Notes: a model not told the origin generated them from the sequence alone. DNA of 64,000 bases from Flavobacterium pisciphilum (GCF_020905345.1 NZ_JAJJMO010000001.1:2542001-2606000); one strand, 5' to 3'. Counted from the first letter of the stretch, positions 25,526 to 34,765 are shown. Numbers and translations: made by a program.

Positions 25526-25903
25526 TCAAAGATTATTTACAACTCTTCGAATTCCATTTTTTACTAAAACAACATTAAAATTTATAAGCAAACCTAATTT
25601 ACAATTCGTTAATTTCAAATAAGTTAATAGCTGTGCAAAATGAACATTATTTAAAGCCTCCACCGATTTTATTTCTAAAATTAATTTATTTTCTATAATA
25701 ATATCCAATCGATATCCAATATCCAATTTAACTTCTTCATAAATTAAAGGCAATCCTTTTTGCTTTTCAATTTCTAAACCTGTTTTTTTCAATTCATAAT
25801 ATAAACATTCTTCATAAGCACTTTCTAATAATCCTGGTCCAAGTGCTTTGTGTACCTTTAATACTGAATCGAAAACAATTCTTGATAATTCATTCTCAGT
25901 CAT
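25526..25903 (-). CDS. GxxExxY protein (125 aa)
   Basis: The signature GxxExxY lies in ALGPGLLESAYEECLYYEL at about residues 21-39, followed by IEKQKGLPLIYEEVKLDIGY with RLDIIIENKLILEIKSVE and HFAQLLTYLKLTNCKLGLLI. The D-x-E-x-K-like arrangement (RLDIIIENKLILEIK) is like the PD-(D/E)XK nuclease core, so a nuclease-related origin is likely, though activity is unproven. Length normal. Surrounded by repeat family B on both sides. Confidence 0.85.
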   Translation of the reverse strand: MTENELSRIVFDSVLKVHKALGPGLLESAYEECLYYELKKTGLEIEKQKGLPLIYEEVKLDIGYRLDIIIENKLILEIKSVEALNNVHFAQLLTYLKLTNCKLGLLINFNVVLVKNGIRRVVNNL

Positions 25904-25904
25904 A

Positions 25905-26070
25905 TGTTTTTATTTAACTGCAAATAGTACAATACTCGCAATATTTAGAAAAACAAATCTAAGATTAAAATACACGACTATTCCTACATAAATTAATTTA
26001 TTTACAATAAAAACTCACAAGTATTAATCGAAAGACCTTGCGCTCTTTGCGTAAAATCCTAGCGTTTAAA
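25905..26070. repeat. Intergenic repeat family B, copy 3 (weak)
   Basis: TTTTTATTTAACTGCAAATAG at one end, written here as TTTTTATTTAACTGC then AAATAG, and CTTGCGCTCTTTGCGTAAAATC near the other resemble the end blocks of copies 1 and 2; the centre is not conserved. Confidence 0.45.
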
Positions 26071-26073
26071 CTC

Positions 26074-27207
26074 CTATTCCAAATTTATATAAAATAAATC
26101 AGACGCGATTCCATCTGTTAAGAATTTTCCTTTTGCTGTTGGTCTTAAAACATTATCCTTGATGAAAACCAATTCATCATCTAGAAACTTATTTGCTTGT
26201 TTCTTTAGATAAGCCAAATAATCCGCCCCAAATTCTTTTTCTATTCTATCTAACGAAACGCCCCAGATTGTTCGTAATCCAGTCATTATATATTCATTAT
26301 ATCGATCGGATACTGAAAGAACTTCTATTTCATTAGGCAATTTGCCCTCTTGAATTGATTTTAGATAAATTGAGTTATTAGATATATTCCAGCTTCTAGA
26401 AATGCCATCGTAACTATGTGCCGAAGGTCCAACTCCAACATATTTTTTACCCAACCAATAGGCTGAATTATTTTTAGAAAAATAGTTCTCTTTTCCGAAG
26501 TTTGACAATTCGTAATGAATAAAACTATTTGCTTCAAGAGTTTCAACCAAAATCATAAAATGTGCTGAAGCCACTTCATCATTAGGTTTTGCCACTTTTC
26601 CAGTCTGAATCAATTTATTCAATGCGGTTTTGGGTTCAACAGTCAAAGCGTAACTCGAAATATGTGGAATACCAAAACTAAGGGCAGTCTCAATATTCTG
26701 TTTCCATTTTTCATTACTCATTCCGGGAACACCATATATTAAATCCAGAGAAATATTATCAAAATATTTCGTCACTTCTTCTAAGCATTTTTTAGCTTCC
26801 ACCGAATTATGAGCACGGTTCATCATCTTCAAATCATCTTCAAAAAAAGATTGAATCCCAATACTCAATCGGTTTATCGGACTTTTAGACAATTCGATTA
26901 TTTTATCTGTAGATAAATCATCCGGATTTGCTTCGAGCGTAATTTCTGGATTATCCGCTACTTTATAATTCTTATAAACCTCTGCAATTAAAAACTGAAT
27001 TTCATCACTAGTCAATACCGAAGGAGTTCCTCCTCCAAAGTAAATAGTCTCAACGATGTCATTTTCAAACTCATTCTTGCGCATAAAAAGTTCTTTGGCA
27101 ATAGCCAAAACCATCTCCTCTTTCTTTTTCATCGAAGTTGAAAAATGAAAGTCGCAATAATTGCACGCTTGCTTACAAAAAGGGATATGAATATAGATTC
27201 CGCTCAT
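26074..27207 (-). CDS. hemW: Radical SAM haem chaperone HemW
   Basis: The radical SAM cluster motif is C11-X3-C15-X2-C18 in IPFCKQACNYCDFHF, followed by ETIYFGGGTPSVL (SAM-binding GGTPS), EANPDDLS and RLSIGIQSF. The C-terminal region (about 290-377) is the HemN_C domain. At 377 residues it is the HemW length, not the longer coproporphyrinogen dehydrogenase HemN. It is expected to bind haem and help insert it into respiratory proteins in the cytoplasm. It lies 92 bases downstream of ruvC; this gap holds a short direct repeat. Confidence 0.92.
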   Translation of the reverse strand: MSGIYIHIPFCKQACNYCDFHFSTSMKKKEEMVLAIAKELFMRKNEFENDIVETIYFGGGTPSVLTSDEIQFLIAEVYKNYKVADNPEITLEANPDDLSTDKIIELSKSPINRLSIGIQSFFEDDLKMMNRAHNSVEAKKCLEEVTKYFDNISLDLIYGVPGMSNEKWKQNIETALSFGIPHISSYALTVEPKTALNKLIQTGKVAKPNDEVASAHFMILVETLEANSFIHYELSNFGKENYFSKNNSAYWLGKKYVGVGPSAHSYDGISRSWNISNNSIYLKSIQEGKLPNEIEVLSVSDRYNEYIMTGLRTIWGVSLDRIEKEFGADYLAYLKKQANKFLDDELVFIKDNVLRPTAKGKFLTDGIASDLFYINLE

Positions 27208-27225
27208 TTTTTAGTTTTCAATTTC

Positions 27226-27262
27226 AGTAACAGTTCGCAGTCGCAGCAACAGTTCTCAGTAA
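27226..27262. repeat. Short direct repeat between ruvC and hemW
   Basis: AACAGTTCGCAGT and AACAGTTCTCAGT stand 20 bases apart (start to start), followed by an inverted relative in ACTGTGTGCAAAAACTG. A similar AGTATTCAGTT pair lies at 58849-58890. Confidence 0.4.
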
Positions 27263-27299
27263 TTAACTGTGTGCAAAAACTGAAAACCCCGACTGACCA

Positions 27300-27854
27300 C
27301 TATTTCTTAACTCGTTCCTCATTCTGTTTCACAAATGAATCCCAACCACTATAACTTTTCTCTCCAATTACTTTTCCTGAGTTAAAGAAGTGACAAACTG
27401 CGGCAGCCAATCCATCGGTACTATCGAGATTCTTAGGTAATTCTTTTAACCCTAAAAGCTGTTGCAGCATTTTAGCAACCTGTTCTTTACTGGCGTTTCC
27501 GTTCCCAGTAATCGCCATTTTTATCTTTTTAGGTTCATATTCGGTTATCGGGATATCTCTCGAAAGTCCCGCAGCCATTGCAACCCCTTGAGCGCGACCT
27601 AACTTTAACATCGACTGAACGTTTTTACCAAAGAAGGGAGCCTCTATAGCTATTTCATCTGGATGATGTGTTTCGATTAATTCGATGGTACGCTCAAAAA
27701 TGAGTTTTAGTTTTTGGTAATGATTATCATATTTAGACAATTGCAATTCGTTAAGCTGCAAAAATTCCATTTTTTTATTGACGATTTTTATCAATCCAAA
27801 ACCCATAATAGTTGTTCCCGGGTCAATTCCTAATATGATGCGTTCTTTTGTCAA
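27300..27854 (-). CDS. ruvC: Crossover junction endodeoxyribonuclease RuvC
   Basis: Resolves Holliday junctions with RuvAB. Catalytic acids are visible in ILGIDPGTTIMGFGLI (first Asp), the Glu of IAIEAPFFGKNVQSMLKLG and the C-terminal acidic pair in NLDSTDGLAAAVCHF. No ATG is in frame at the start; I use the TTG at 27854, which gives the family-like beginning MTKERIILGIDPG, while another TTG lies five codons upstream at 27869. Length (184 residues) is normal. It ends 92 bases before hemW on the same strand and is divergent from the flippase gene. Confidence 0.93.
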   Translation of the reverse strand: MTKERIILGIDPGTTIMGFGLIKIVNKKMEFLQLNELQLSKYDNHYQKLKLIFERTIELIETHHPDEIAIEAPFFGKNVQSMLKLGRAQGVAMAAGLSRDIPITEYEPKKIKMAITGNGNASKEQVAKMLQQLLGLKELPKNLDSTDGLAAAVCHFFNSGKVIGEKSYSGWDSFVKQNEERVKK

Positions 27855-27910
27855 GTGATTTTGTTTCAAGTTTGCCGTTTCAAGTTCAAAGTTTTCTGTT
27901 TCTTTGCGCT

Positions 27911-28855
27911 ATGATTTCAATTCCTCACAAAGCTAAACAATTCCTTGTTCTTGTAGTCAAACTTTTGATTGTAGGTGGCGCATTTTATTTTATATATAAT
28001 CAACTGGCTCAAAACGACAAACTCGACTGGCAAAAATTTACTGTTTTGTTCAAAAAAAATCAATCTATTTCAGGAATTGCATTTATATTATTACTGAGTG
28101 TTTTGAATCGATATTTTGAAATTTTAAAATGGCAGAATCTAGCACAGGTTATTCGAAAAATATCAGTTGCTGAAGCTACAAAACAGGTACTTGGAGCATT
28201 AACTGCTGGACTTTTTACTCCAAATGGAGTTGGTGAATATGCTGGAAAAGCTTTGTTTTTCGAAAAGAAAAACACTAAAAAAGTAGTATTCTTAAACCTT
28301 ATTTGCAATGGAATACAAATGGTCATCACTGTTATATTTGGAATTTTTGGTTTGTTGTATTTTAATTCAAAATACAATGTAATCACTCCAACTACTGTTG
28401 CATTACTTTTTGGTCTTTTATTTGTAGTGTTTCTAGTTGTTTTTCTATTAAAAAAAATCACCATCAAAGGATACTCAATCGAAAAGTTGATTCATAAGAT
28501 TAATGAAATTCCAAAATCAATCCATCAAAAAAACATTCTTTTAGGAATTTGTCGTTATTTAGTATTCTCACATCAATATTATTTTTTGTTTCTAGCTTTT
28601 GATGTTGACCTCTCTTATTTCACTCTAATTGCGACGATTACAGCCGTTTATTTTCTAGCGTCATCATTACCTACTTTTCAGTTTTTAGATTTTGCTGTAA
28701 AAGGAAGTGTAGCAGTTTATTTCTTCGGAATTCTTGATGTAAACGAATGGATTGTAATTTTCATTTCGACCTTAATGTGGTTTTTAAATGTTGTTTTACC
28801 TGTTGTTATTGGGAGTTATTATGTTTTGAATTTTAAAACTAAAACCACAAACTAA
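27911..28855 (+). CDS. Lysylphosphatidylglycerol-synthase-type flippase-like membrane protein (314 aa)
   Basis: About eight membrane helices and the UPF0104/LPG_synthase_TM layout: a polar ISVAEATKQVLGALTAGL, then FTPNGVGEYAGKALFF (conserved Gly-rich block), and the C-terminal SLPTFQFLDFAVKGSVAVYFF. The ATG at 27911 is chosen because an earlier in-frame start at 27848 would overlap ruvC. Family members move or modify lipid-linked molecules. It is directly joined to a glycosyltransferase: its TAATGATG end gives an overlapping start at 28855. Confidence 0.85.
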   Translation: MISIPHKAKQFLVLVVKLLIVGGAFYFIYNQLAQNDKLDWQKFTVLFKKNQSISGIAFILLLSVLNRYFEILKWQNLAQVIRKISVAEATKQVLGALTAGLFTPNGVGEYAGKALFFEKKNTKKVVFLNLICNGIQMVITVIFGIFGLLYFNSKYNVITPTTVALLFGLLFVVFLVVFLLKKITIKGYSIEKLIHKINEIPKSIHQKNILLGICRYLVFSHQYYFLFLAFDVDLSYFTLIATITAVYFLASSLPTFQFLDFAVKGSVAVYFFGILDVNEWIVIFISTLMWFLNVVLPVVIGSYYVLNFKTKTTN

Positions 28856-29955
28856 TGATGCTTTTGTATGCTATAATACTAATTTATTGCCTTGTTATTG
28901 CATGGCTTAATTATGGTTTTACTAAAATAAAAAAGCAACAATCTACTGGATTAGATCCAAAAACACATTTTACAATTGTAGTCCCATTTAGAGATGAAGC
29001 AGAAAATTTACCAATTCTTTTAAATAGTATTTCAGCATTAAATTATCCTATAGAATTCTTTGAAGTAATTTTAATTGATGATGATTCAGAAGAATCCTTT
29101 TGTATTCTGTCTCAGAAATTTAATATTCAAATAACAAAAAATATTCGTGTTTCGAATTCTCCTAAAAAAGATGCCATTACAACAGCAATGCAGCATGCTA
29201 CAAATCAGTGGATTATTACAACCGATGCAGATTGTATTGTTCCTAAAAACTGGTTGCAGATTTTAGATAATTATATTCAGCTTCACGATGTTTCTATGAT
29301 TGCAGGAGCTGTTAGCTATCAATGTAACAATTCATTTTTGGATCATTTTCAGCAATTGGATTTAACAAGTTTACAAGGCGCAACAATTGGAAGTTTTGGA
29401 TTAAATAAAGGTTTTATGTGCAATGGCGCTAATTTCGCCTATACCAAATCATTATTTAAAAAACTAAATGGCTTTGAAGGGAACAACAAAATTGCCAGTG
29501 GAGACGATGTTTTTTTATTACAGAAAGCAATCATAAATTTTCCCGAGCAAGTACATTATTTAAAAGCCGATGAAAATATCATCATAACAAAACCAACTCC
29601 AGATTGGAGAAGCTTGTTTTATCAACGGGTTCGCTGGGCAGCCAAAACCGGCTCTTATCAAAGTACGTTTGGAAAATCATTAGGTATTCTTGTTTTCCTT
29701 GCCAATTTAAGTGTGGCATTAGCTTGGATTCTGTGTCTTACATTCCAACTAAACTATATCAATCTATTAAGCATACTAACTCTTAAGTTTATTCTAGACT
29801 CGATATTACTTTATCAAACCAATTCTTTTCTAACCAATAAACAAATGCGTTACTTTATTTTATCAAATTTATGGTATCCGTTTTTCAGTACTAGCGTTGC
29901 TTTATACAGTTTATTAGGAAGTTATGAATGGAAAGGCAGGCAGTTTTCTAAATAG
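28855..29955 (+). CDS. Glycosyltransferase family 2 membrane protein (366 aa)
   Basis: After one N-terminal helix comes a GT-A fold: FTIVVPFRDEAENLPILLNS, EVILIDDDSEE, the DXD-like metal site TTDADCIVPKNW, and the acceptor/catalytic block YQRVRWAAKTGS (QxxRW-like). The last 90 residues form three to four helices. It likely transfers a sugar at the inner membrane. It overlaps the flippase-like gene by one base, so both probably form one operon for a glycolipid or polymer; the product is unknown. Confidence 0.9.
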   Translation: MMLLYAIILIYCLVIAWLNYGFTKIKKQQSTGLDPKTHFTIVVPFRDEAENLPILLNSISALNYPIEFFEVILIDDDSEESFCILSQKFNIQITKNIRVSNSPKKDAITTAMQHATNQWIITTDADCIVPKNWLQILDNYIQLHDVSMIAGAVSYQCNNSFLDHFQQLDLTSLQGATIGSFGLNKGFMCNGANFAYTKSLFKKLNGFEGNNKIASGDDVFLLQKAIINFPEQVHYLKADENIIITKPTPDWRSLFYQRVRWAAKTGSYQSTFGKSLGILVFLANLSVALAWILCLTFQLNYINLLSILTLKFILDSILLYQTNSFLTNKQMRYFILSNLWYPFFSTSVALYSLLGSYEWKGRQFSK

Positions 29956-30661
29956 TTTTTCTATCTATAAAAATTAAACCGACAAAAGTTAAGGCTAAAA
30001 ATGCTGAAGAAATTGTACTTACTACTATACTTCCTATCTGCTTTAACGTCATTCCGAATGCAAATCTTATTCCTAAAATAATTACAGTAATACATAGTAC
30101 TAAAAGCCAATATTTTAAATTAACTTCATTTCTTTCTTTAATTCTAACAGGCAACTTATAAATATATAGAAGAATGAAAACCATCCCAACTAGAGAACTT
30201 AGATGCTGTGCTATTTTATAAAAAGGAATAGTAAATAATTCTGCGTTTAAAAAAGGTATCCTTTGTACAAAATAACCCCTTTCATGTGTAAATGCATCCC
30301 AAAAGATATGAGAAATAATCCCTAATAAAAGCGAGAATATCACAATATGTGCATTGGACTTAAAGTAACTAACCCAGTTCATTTCTTTTAAAACGAATAA
30401 TCTTTCTTTTAAGAAATCAGGCAAATTAGCTATAAATGGTCTTTTTATTAACTCATGAAATAAGAATGCAACTAAAATTCCTAAAGGAATATCTACTAAA
30501 AACATTCCTAAAAAAGTATGTCCGATATCTCCTTGCATTTTCATTCTAAAAAAATATTCAAAATCAGGAGACATTGCCCCAACAATTAAACCTGTAGCAG
30601 AAAATTTTTTATTTTTTAAGAATGGTAGAATAATGGCTGGATGCGAAAAAGTAAACGGCAT
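29948..30661 (-). CDS. DUF4184-family integral membrane protein (237 aa)
   Basis: The start MPFTFSHPAIILPF and the following VGAMSPDFEYFFRM, together with SHIFWDAFTHERGYF, are diagnostic for DUF4184. The conserved His and Asp residues look like metal ligands, similar to YdjM-like membrane hydrolases, but function is unproven. About six membrane helices. Its end overlaps the convergent glycosyltransferase end by eight bases. It follows the lipoprotein gene by two bases and may be cotranscribed. Confidence 0.85.
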   Translation of the reverse strand: MPFTFSHPAIILPFLKNKKFSATGLIVGAMSPDFEYFFRMKMQGDIGHTFLGMFLVDIPLGILVAFLFHELIKRPFIANLPDFLKERLFVLKEMNWVSYFKSNAHIVIFSLLLGIISHIFWDAFTHERGYFVQRIPFLNAELFTIPFYKIAQHLSSLVGMVFILLYIYKLPVRIKERNEVNLKYWLLVLCITVIILGIRFAFGMTLKQIGSIVVSTISSAFLALTFVGLIFIDRKTI

Positions 30662-30663
30662 CG

Positions 30664-31140
30664 CTACTCAACCTTAAGAATTACTGGCAATACAAATTGA
30701 GTTTTTACAGGAATCCCACGTTTAATAGCAGGATTAACTTTTGGAAAATCGACTAAACGTGCTCGCAGGATGCTATCAATCTTAACCGTATCATAAGCTA
30801 CTGAATCTTTTGGAAACTGTGGTTCGAATTTCATTGTAGCGTTTGGAAAAATTGTCACTTTTACTTCAATAGTATCTAGTTCTGGATAAAGAATAGCAAG
30901 CGTATCAATGCTTAGTTTTTGCTGAATAAGCTGTGTCATTATCTCAAAAAAGCACTGCTGGCGCTGCTTTTTATTTTCAATTTTCTCACACTCAACCACC
31001 GATGGAAACTCATCAACTTCTTTCCAATTAATCGATTTTAGTTCTTTTTGCAATAATTCTTTTTCAGAAGGTACCTGCTTCTCAAAATATTGACAAGAGT
31101 TAAACAAAAAGATTATTAATAAAAGTGAAAATTGCTTCAA
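30664..31140 (-). CDS. Putative lipoprotein of unknown function (158 aa)
   Basis: I place the start at a TTG (31140), because it gives MKQFSLLLIIFLFNSC, a regular lipoprotein signal with Cys near residue 16. The frame also runs to a TTG at 31182, next to the upstream stop, which would add 14 residues. The rest is soluble: an N-terminal Glu/Lys-rich helical part and a C-terminal part (VKVTIFPNATMKFEPQFP, ILRARLVDFPKVNPAIKRG) that recalls a TonB-like C-terminal domain with the usual PAIKRGIPVKTQFVLPV end. I treat this similarity as a suggestion. It is coupled with the gene at 31183-31566. Confidence 0.55.
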   Translation of the reverse strand: MKQFSLLLIIFLFNSCQYFEKQVPSEKELLQKELKSINWKEVDEFPSVVECEKIENKKQRQQCFFEIMTQLIQQKLSIDTLAILYPELDTIEVKVTIFPNATMKFEPQFPKDSVAYDTVKIDSILRARLVDFPKVNPAIKRGIPVKTQFVLPVILKVE

Positions 31141-31182
31141 GGGTTTGATTTTGAATTGAACTATTAATTTATAAAAATACAA

Positions 31183-31566
31183 TTATTTTTTTTGAGAAGC
31201 TTTGAATAACAAATAATCCTCATAACTTTCTGAAAGCCATTTCTCTTTGTTTTTTGCTGCAACTTCTTTTTGATCAGGATATAGAATTGACAATCGGTCT
31301 GAAAAAGTGGCAATTTGAACTGTATAATTATAAAACTGTGTTTTAGTTAAAACGACATCTGGATTACTTCTAATTTTAAAGAAATCAAAAAAAAGAGCAT
31401 CAAAATCCTTCATTGAAAAATTTAATACTTTTTTCTTATTACTTTTATAAATGCTATCCTGAAGTAGTCGATCGTCTATTGAGAGTTTTTTAGTTTGCGC
31501 ATATGTATCTGTATTGATTAAAAAAATCAAAAAACAAAACATCATTAATTGCAAAATTCTAGACAT
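31183..31566 (-). CDS. Small exported protein of unknown function (127 aa)
   Basis: A signal peptide, MMFCFLIFLINTDTYAQ (from about residue 7), is followed by 105 residues of charged, mainly helical sequence including DFDALFFDFFKIRSNPDV. No family is recognised. It ends one base before the frame of the next gene and probably starts an operon of three (this protein, the lipoprotein, DUF4184). Confidence 0.55.
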   Translation of the reverse strand: MSRILQLMMFCFLIFLINTDTYAQTKKLSIDDRLLQDSIYKSNKKKVLNFSMKDFDALFFDFFKIRSNPDVVLTKTQFYNYTVQIATFSDRLSILYPDQKEVAAKNKEKWLSESYEDYLLFKASQKK

Positions 31567-31615
31567 AGACGAGTTTTACTAAAAGCATGTACGCGCAAAA
31601 TTACAAAAAAATTAT

Positions 31616-32116
31616 ATGGATTCACTATTATTGTTACTCGGTTTTATATGCATGATTATTGGAATTTTAGGCAGTTTCCTACCTGTTTTACCCGGAATAA
31701 GCCTAAGTTGGATAGGTTTATTGTTACTTTATTTAACAAAAGCTGTTCCGATGAATTATTGGATTTTAGGAATTACACTGGCAATTACAATTGTCATTTC
31801 CATTTTAAACTACATCATTCCTGCCAAGGGCACTAAGAAATTTGGCGGTAGTAATTATGGCGTTTGGGGAACTAACATCGGCTTAGTTGTTGGAATTTTT
31901 GCCCCGATTCCTCTTGGTTTTATTATTGGCCCATTTGTTGGAGCTTTTATCGGAGAACTTATCTACGACAAAAAAGATCATAATCGTGCCTTAAAAGCTG
32001 CTACAGGTTCCTTTATTGGCTTTCTAGCTTCAAGTTTCATAAACTTTATGCTTTGTATTGTATTCTTTGGTTTATTCCTTTCGCTTGTATGGCAAAATCG
32101 TGCTGGATTATTCTGA
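31616..32116 (+). CDS. DUF456 membrane protein (166 aa)
   Basis: Four to five hydrophobic helices with the DUF456 blocks IIGILGSFLPVLPGISLSWI and YIIPAKGTKKFGGSNYGVWG, then GIFAPIPLGFIIGPFVGAFIGEL. The Gly-rich helix pairs resemble glycine-zipper segments. Function unknown; probably inner membrane. It is divergent from the upstream small exported protein by 49 bases and ends two bases before the convergent MFS gene. Confidence 0.88.
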   Translation: MDSLLLLLGFICMIIGILGSFLPVLPGISLSWIGLLLLYLTKAVPMNYWILGITLAITIVISILNYIIPAKGTKKFGGSNYGVWGTNIGLVVGIFAPIPLGFIIGPFVGAFIGELIYDKKDHNRALKAATGSFIGFLASSFINFMLCIVFFGLFLSLVWQNRAGLF

Positions 32117-32118
32117 AT

Positions 32119-33708
32119 TTAGAAACTATTCCAAACTCTATTTCTAAAGACATCAAAAGTTTGTTTTAAATGCTGATTAATTCCTAAAAGAATTACCACA
32201 ATTAACAATCCATATCCAACAAGAGTAAAAATCTCCATATTAGACAGCAAAATAGATTGCTTGGTAATAGAACCTAAAATTTGTTTCATTGCCAAAAGAT
32301 TAGCTTCATCCGGATTAAAACCTTTACTAATAAAACCTTGTGTAGTCTGTGCGATTCTACTTTGTGTCTCAGGACTTTCGGGTGCAACAAACTGTGTTAA
32401 CTTTGTAAAATGCGATTTCTGAAAAAATTTCTCAGCATTTTGCATAATACAAAACCCTATCGTACTTCCCCAAAAACGACCAGAAACCCCTATCGCTCCA
32501 GAATAAGGTGCCAAGCCTGTTGGTACTGATGACATGGTAAACAAAACTAATGGCACAAACAAAACTCCAACTGCAACTCCTTGCAAAACATATGGTATTG
32601 CCATTGTTGCCAATGAAATATCAGGCACAAAAAGAAAGGTAAACCATAAATGGAATACTGCTAGAATAAAGAATCCTAGCATAAAAATATATTTAGACGC
32701 TACCGTTTTTGCTAGAAAAACCGCAGCCAAAACCATTCCGATAACATTACCTATCACATTAAGAAATTGAACATGAGCAACACGTGAGGGTTCCCAATTC
32801 CAGACACTAAACATCGTACTATGACAAATATTAAGTGTTGCTCTACCTATATAGAAAAGAAAAAACAACAGAAAACCGATTCGCAGATTGGCATATCGAA
32901 AAACATTCAGATCAAAACAAGGACGTTTTACATGCAATTGTCTAAAAATAAACAAGCCTGTCGAAATTAAAGATGCAATTAATGCAAATCGGATTTCGAA
33001 AGATTCAAACCAATATTTTTTCTCAGCATATACAAAGAAATACGCTCCGCATAATATGGCTATTAACAATAAAACAAAACTAGTCCAATCTATTTGATAC
33101 AATGGGATTTTTCGGTGAAGACGACTATCATTAAAGGTTATCATGATTAGTAAAACACAAACAATCTGAAATAATGCTGATCCGTACGCCATATATTTCC
33201 AGTCGTAGTTCTCCAAAAGCCAAACAGCAATATTCATTATAAAAGGCGATGATAACAACAATGCACCATAATTAAATGTAAATCCAATTATAATTGCATT
33301 TTTAGATTTAAATCGGGTAATTAATAATTGCCTTAACGGCACACCTGGCAATGCCATTAAAAAACCTTCAGCCATTCTTATAATAATGAATAGCGAAAAG
33401 TTCTTAACATAAGCCGACAGCATTATAGTAATAGCTACTAAACAAAATACTGCAATCAAATATTTTTTGGTTGGGAAAAATTTAGAGAATCGACTCTCTA
33501 TTAATATTGTGGCAAGTAAAGTTCCATAAGTAACACACATCGAAAATTGTAAATCTTCTGGCTCTATATCCAAAAAACTTGATGCATAAGTAACATTTGA
33601 AGAGTAAACTCCCAACAAAATCATAGAGTGCAACATGCAAAAAAACAAGATTACAATGATTGCCCAGTTCGGAACCCATGATTTAAAAACGCTCGTATTG
33701 TCTAACAT
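32119..33708 (-). CDS. MFS drug efflux transporter, DHA2/EmrB type (529 aa)
   Basis: About 14 membrane helices and the length typical of DHA2 proton antiporters. Conserved elements are the helix-5 part LPGVPLRQLLITRF, the large middle loop RPCFDLNVFRYANLRIG and the helix-11 motif GLAPYSGAIGVSGRFWGSTIG. Third gene of an operon TolC - HlyD - MFS, four bases behind the HlyD gene. It should form a tripartite pump across both membranes, like EmrAB-TolC. Substrate unknown. Confidence 0.9.
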   Translation of the reverse strand: MLDNTSVFKSWVPNWAIIVILFFCMLHSMILLGVYSSNVTYASSFLDIEPEDLQFSMCVTYGTLLATILIESRFSKFFPTKKYLIAVFCLVAITIMLSAYVKNFSLFIIIRMAEGFLMALPGVPLRQLLITRFKSKNAIIIGFTFNYGALLLSSPFIMNIAVWLLENYDWKYMAYGSALFQIVCVLLIMITFNDSRLHRKIPLYQIDWTSFVLLLIAILCGAYFFVYAEKKYWFESFEIRFALIASLISTGLFIFRQLHVKRPCFDLNVFRYANLRIGFLLFFLFYIGRATLNICHSTMFSVWNWEPSRVAHVQFLNVIGNVIGMVLAAVFLAKTVASKYIFMLGFFILAVFHLWFTFLFVPDISLATMAIPYVLQGVAVGVLFVPLVLFTMSSVPTGLAPYSGAIGVSGRFWGSTIGFCIMQNAEKFFQKSHFTKLTQFVAPESPETQSRIAQTTQGFISKGFNPDEANLLAMKQILGSITKQSILLSNMEIFTLVGYGLLIVVILLGINQHLKQTFDVFRNRVWNSF

Positions 33709-33712
33709 TATG

Positions 33713-34765
33713 TTATTTGTGTTCGGCTACAACAGTTATATTCATTCCGGCACGAAGGAAGTCAGCTTGTTCACTTGTGTCTTTTAATTTTATTCTTACT
33801 GGAATTCTTTGTTCAATCTTAATAAAGTTTCCAGTAGCATTGTCTGGTGGTAATAATGAGAATCGTGCACCACTTGCAGGAGATAACGAAGTTATCACAC
33901 CCACAAATTCTTTATCATTAAGTGCATCAGCATGTATTTCGACTTCCTGACCAATAGTCAAGAACTGCACTTGAGTTTCTTTAAAGTTTGCTGTAATCCA
34001 TTTTTCTTTACTAACCATCGAAAGCAAAGTTTGTCCTTCTTTTATCATTTGCCCTGGCTGAATTGTTTTTTTAGCCACCCAACCATCATAAGGCGCAGTG
34101 ATTACTGTGTATGAAAGAAACAAAGCGGCATTATCTGCTAACGCTTGCTTAGACTGAATTACTGTTTGTGCAGTAGGAACACTCGCAGCTGCTTGCGATG
34201 TATTTAAAGTCGATGTTTCAATTCGATTACTCATTTCTTGATAATGAGCCTGAGCTGATTCGTAATCTGCTTTTACTTTCTCTAATTGTTGCTCAGTTGC
34301 TGCTTCTTCTTTAACCAAAGCTTTGTATCGTTGGTATTCTAGTTGTGTTTTCCAAAGATTTGTTTTGGCTGCAGCCAATTGCGATTTCCCAATTGTAGTT
34401 GCACTTGCAGTTGTTACTACATTTTTTTCAACAACTACACTATTTCCTTTAGCGCTTTCAACATCTGCCAAAGCAACATCTAACCTTGATTTATATTCAC
34501 GGTTATCAATAACCAACAAAGTATCTCCTTTATGAACAAATTGATTTTCCTCATAACGAACCTCTTGAACATAGCCAGTGATTCTTGACATAATAGGCGT
34601 AACATACTGCTCAACCTGAGCATCATTTGTTTCTTCATGGTTTTTATTAAAAACATAAAACCAAATTCCCAAAACGATTCCGCTCAAAACAAGCACGCAC
34701 GCAATAACTGTTATCAATGTATGAAACGACTTATTAGCTCTTGTTTCATTTTTAATTTTTACCAT
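33713..34765 (-). CDS. HlyD/EmrA-type membrane-fusion protein (350 aa)
   Basis: A membrane anchor at about residues 17-38 (LITVIACVLVLSGIVLGIWF), then a beta-barrel/lipoyl half-motif (TPIMSRITGYVQEVRYEENQ), a long coiled coil (about 95-205) and the second lipoyl half (VITAPYDGWVAKKTIQPGQM). The C-terminal KIEQRIPVRIKLKD is the membrane-proximal domain. It links the MFS pump to the outer-membrane TolC homologue encoded upstream; 23 bases separate the genes. Confidence 0.92.
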   Translation of the reverse strand: MVKIKNETRANKSFHTLITVIACVLVLSGIVLGIWFYVFNKNHEETNDAQVEQYVTPIMSRITGYVQEVRYEENQFVHKGDTLLVIDNREYKSRLDVALADVESAKGNSVVVEKNVVTTASATTIGKSQLAAAKTNLWKTQLEYQRYKALVKEEAATEQQLEKVKADYESAQAHYQEMSNRIETSTLNTSQAAASVPTAQTVIQSKQALADNAALFLSYTVITAPYDGWVAKKTIQPGQMIKEGQTLLSMVSKEKWITANFKETQVQFLTIGQEVEIHADALNDKEFVGVITSLSPASGARFSLLPPDNATGNFIKIEQRIPVRIKLKDTSEQADFLRAGMNITVVAEHK

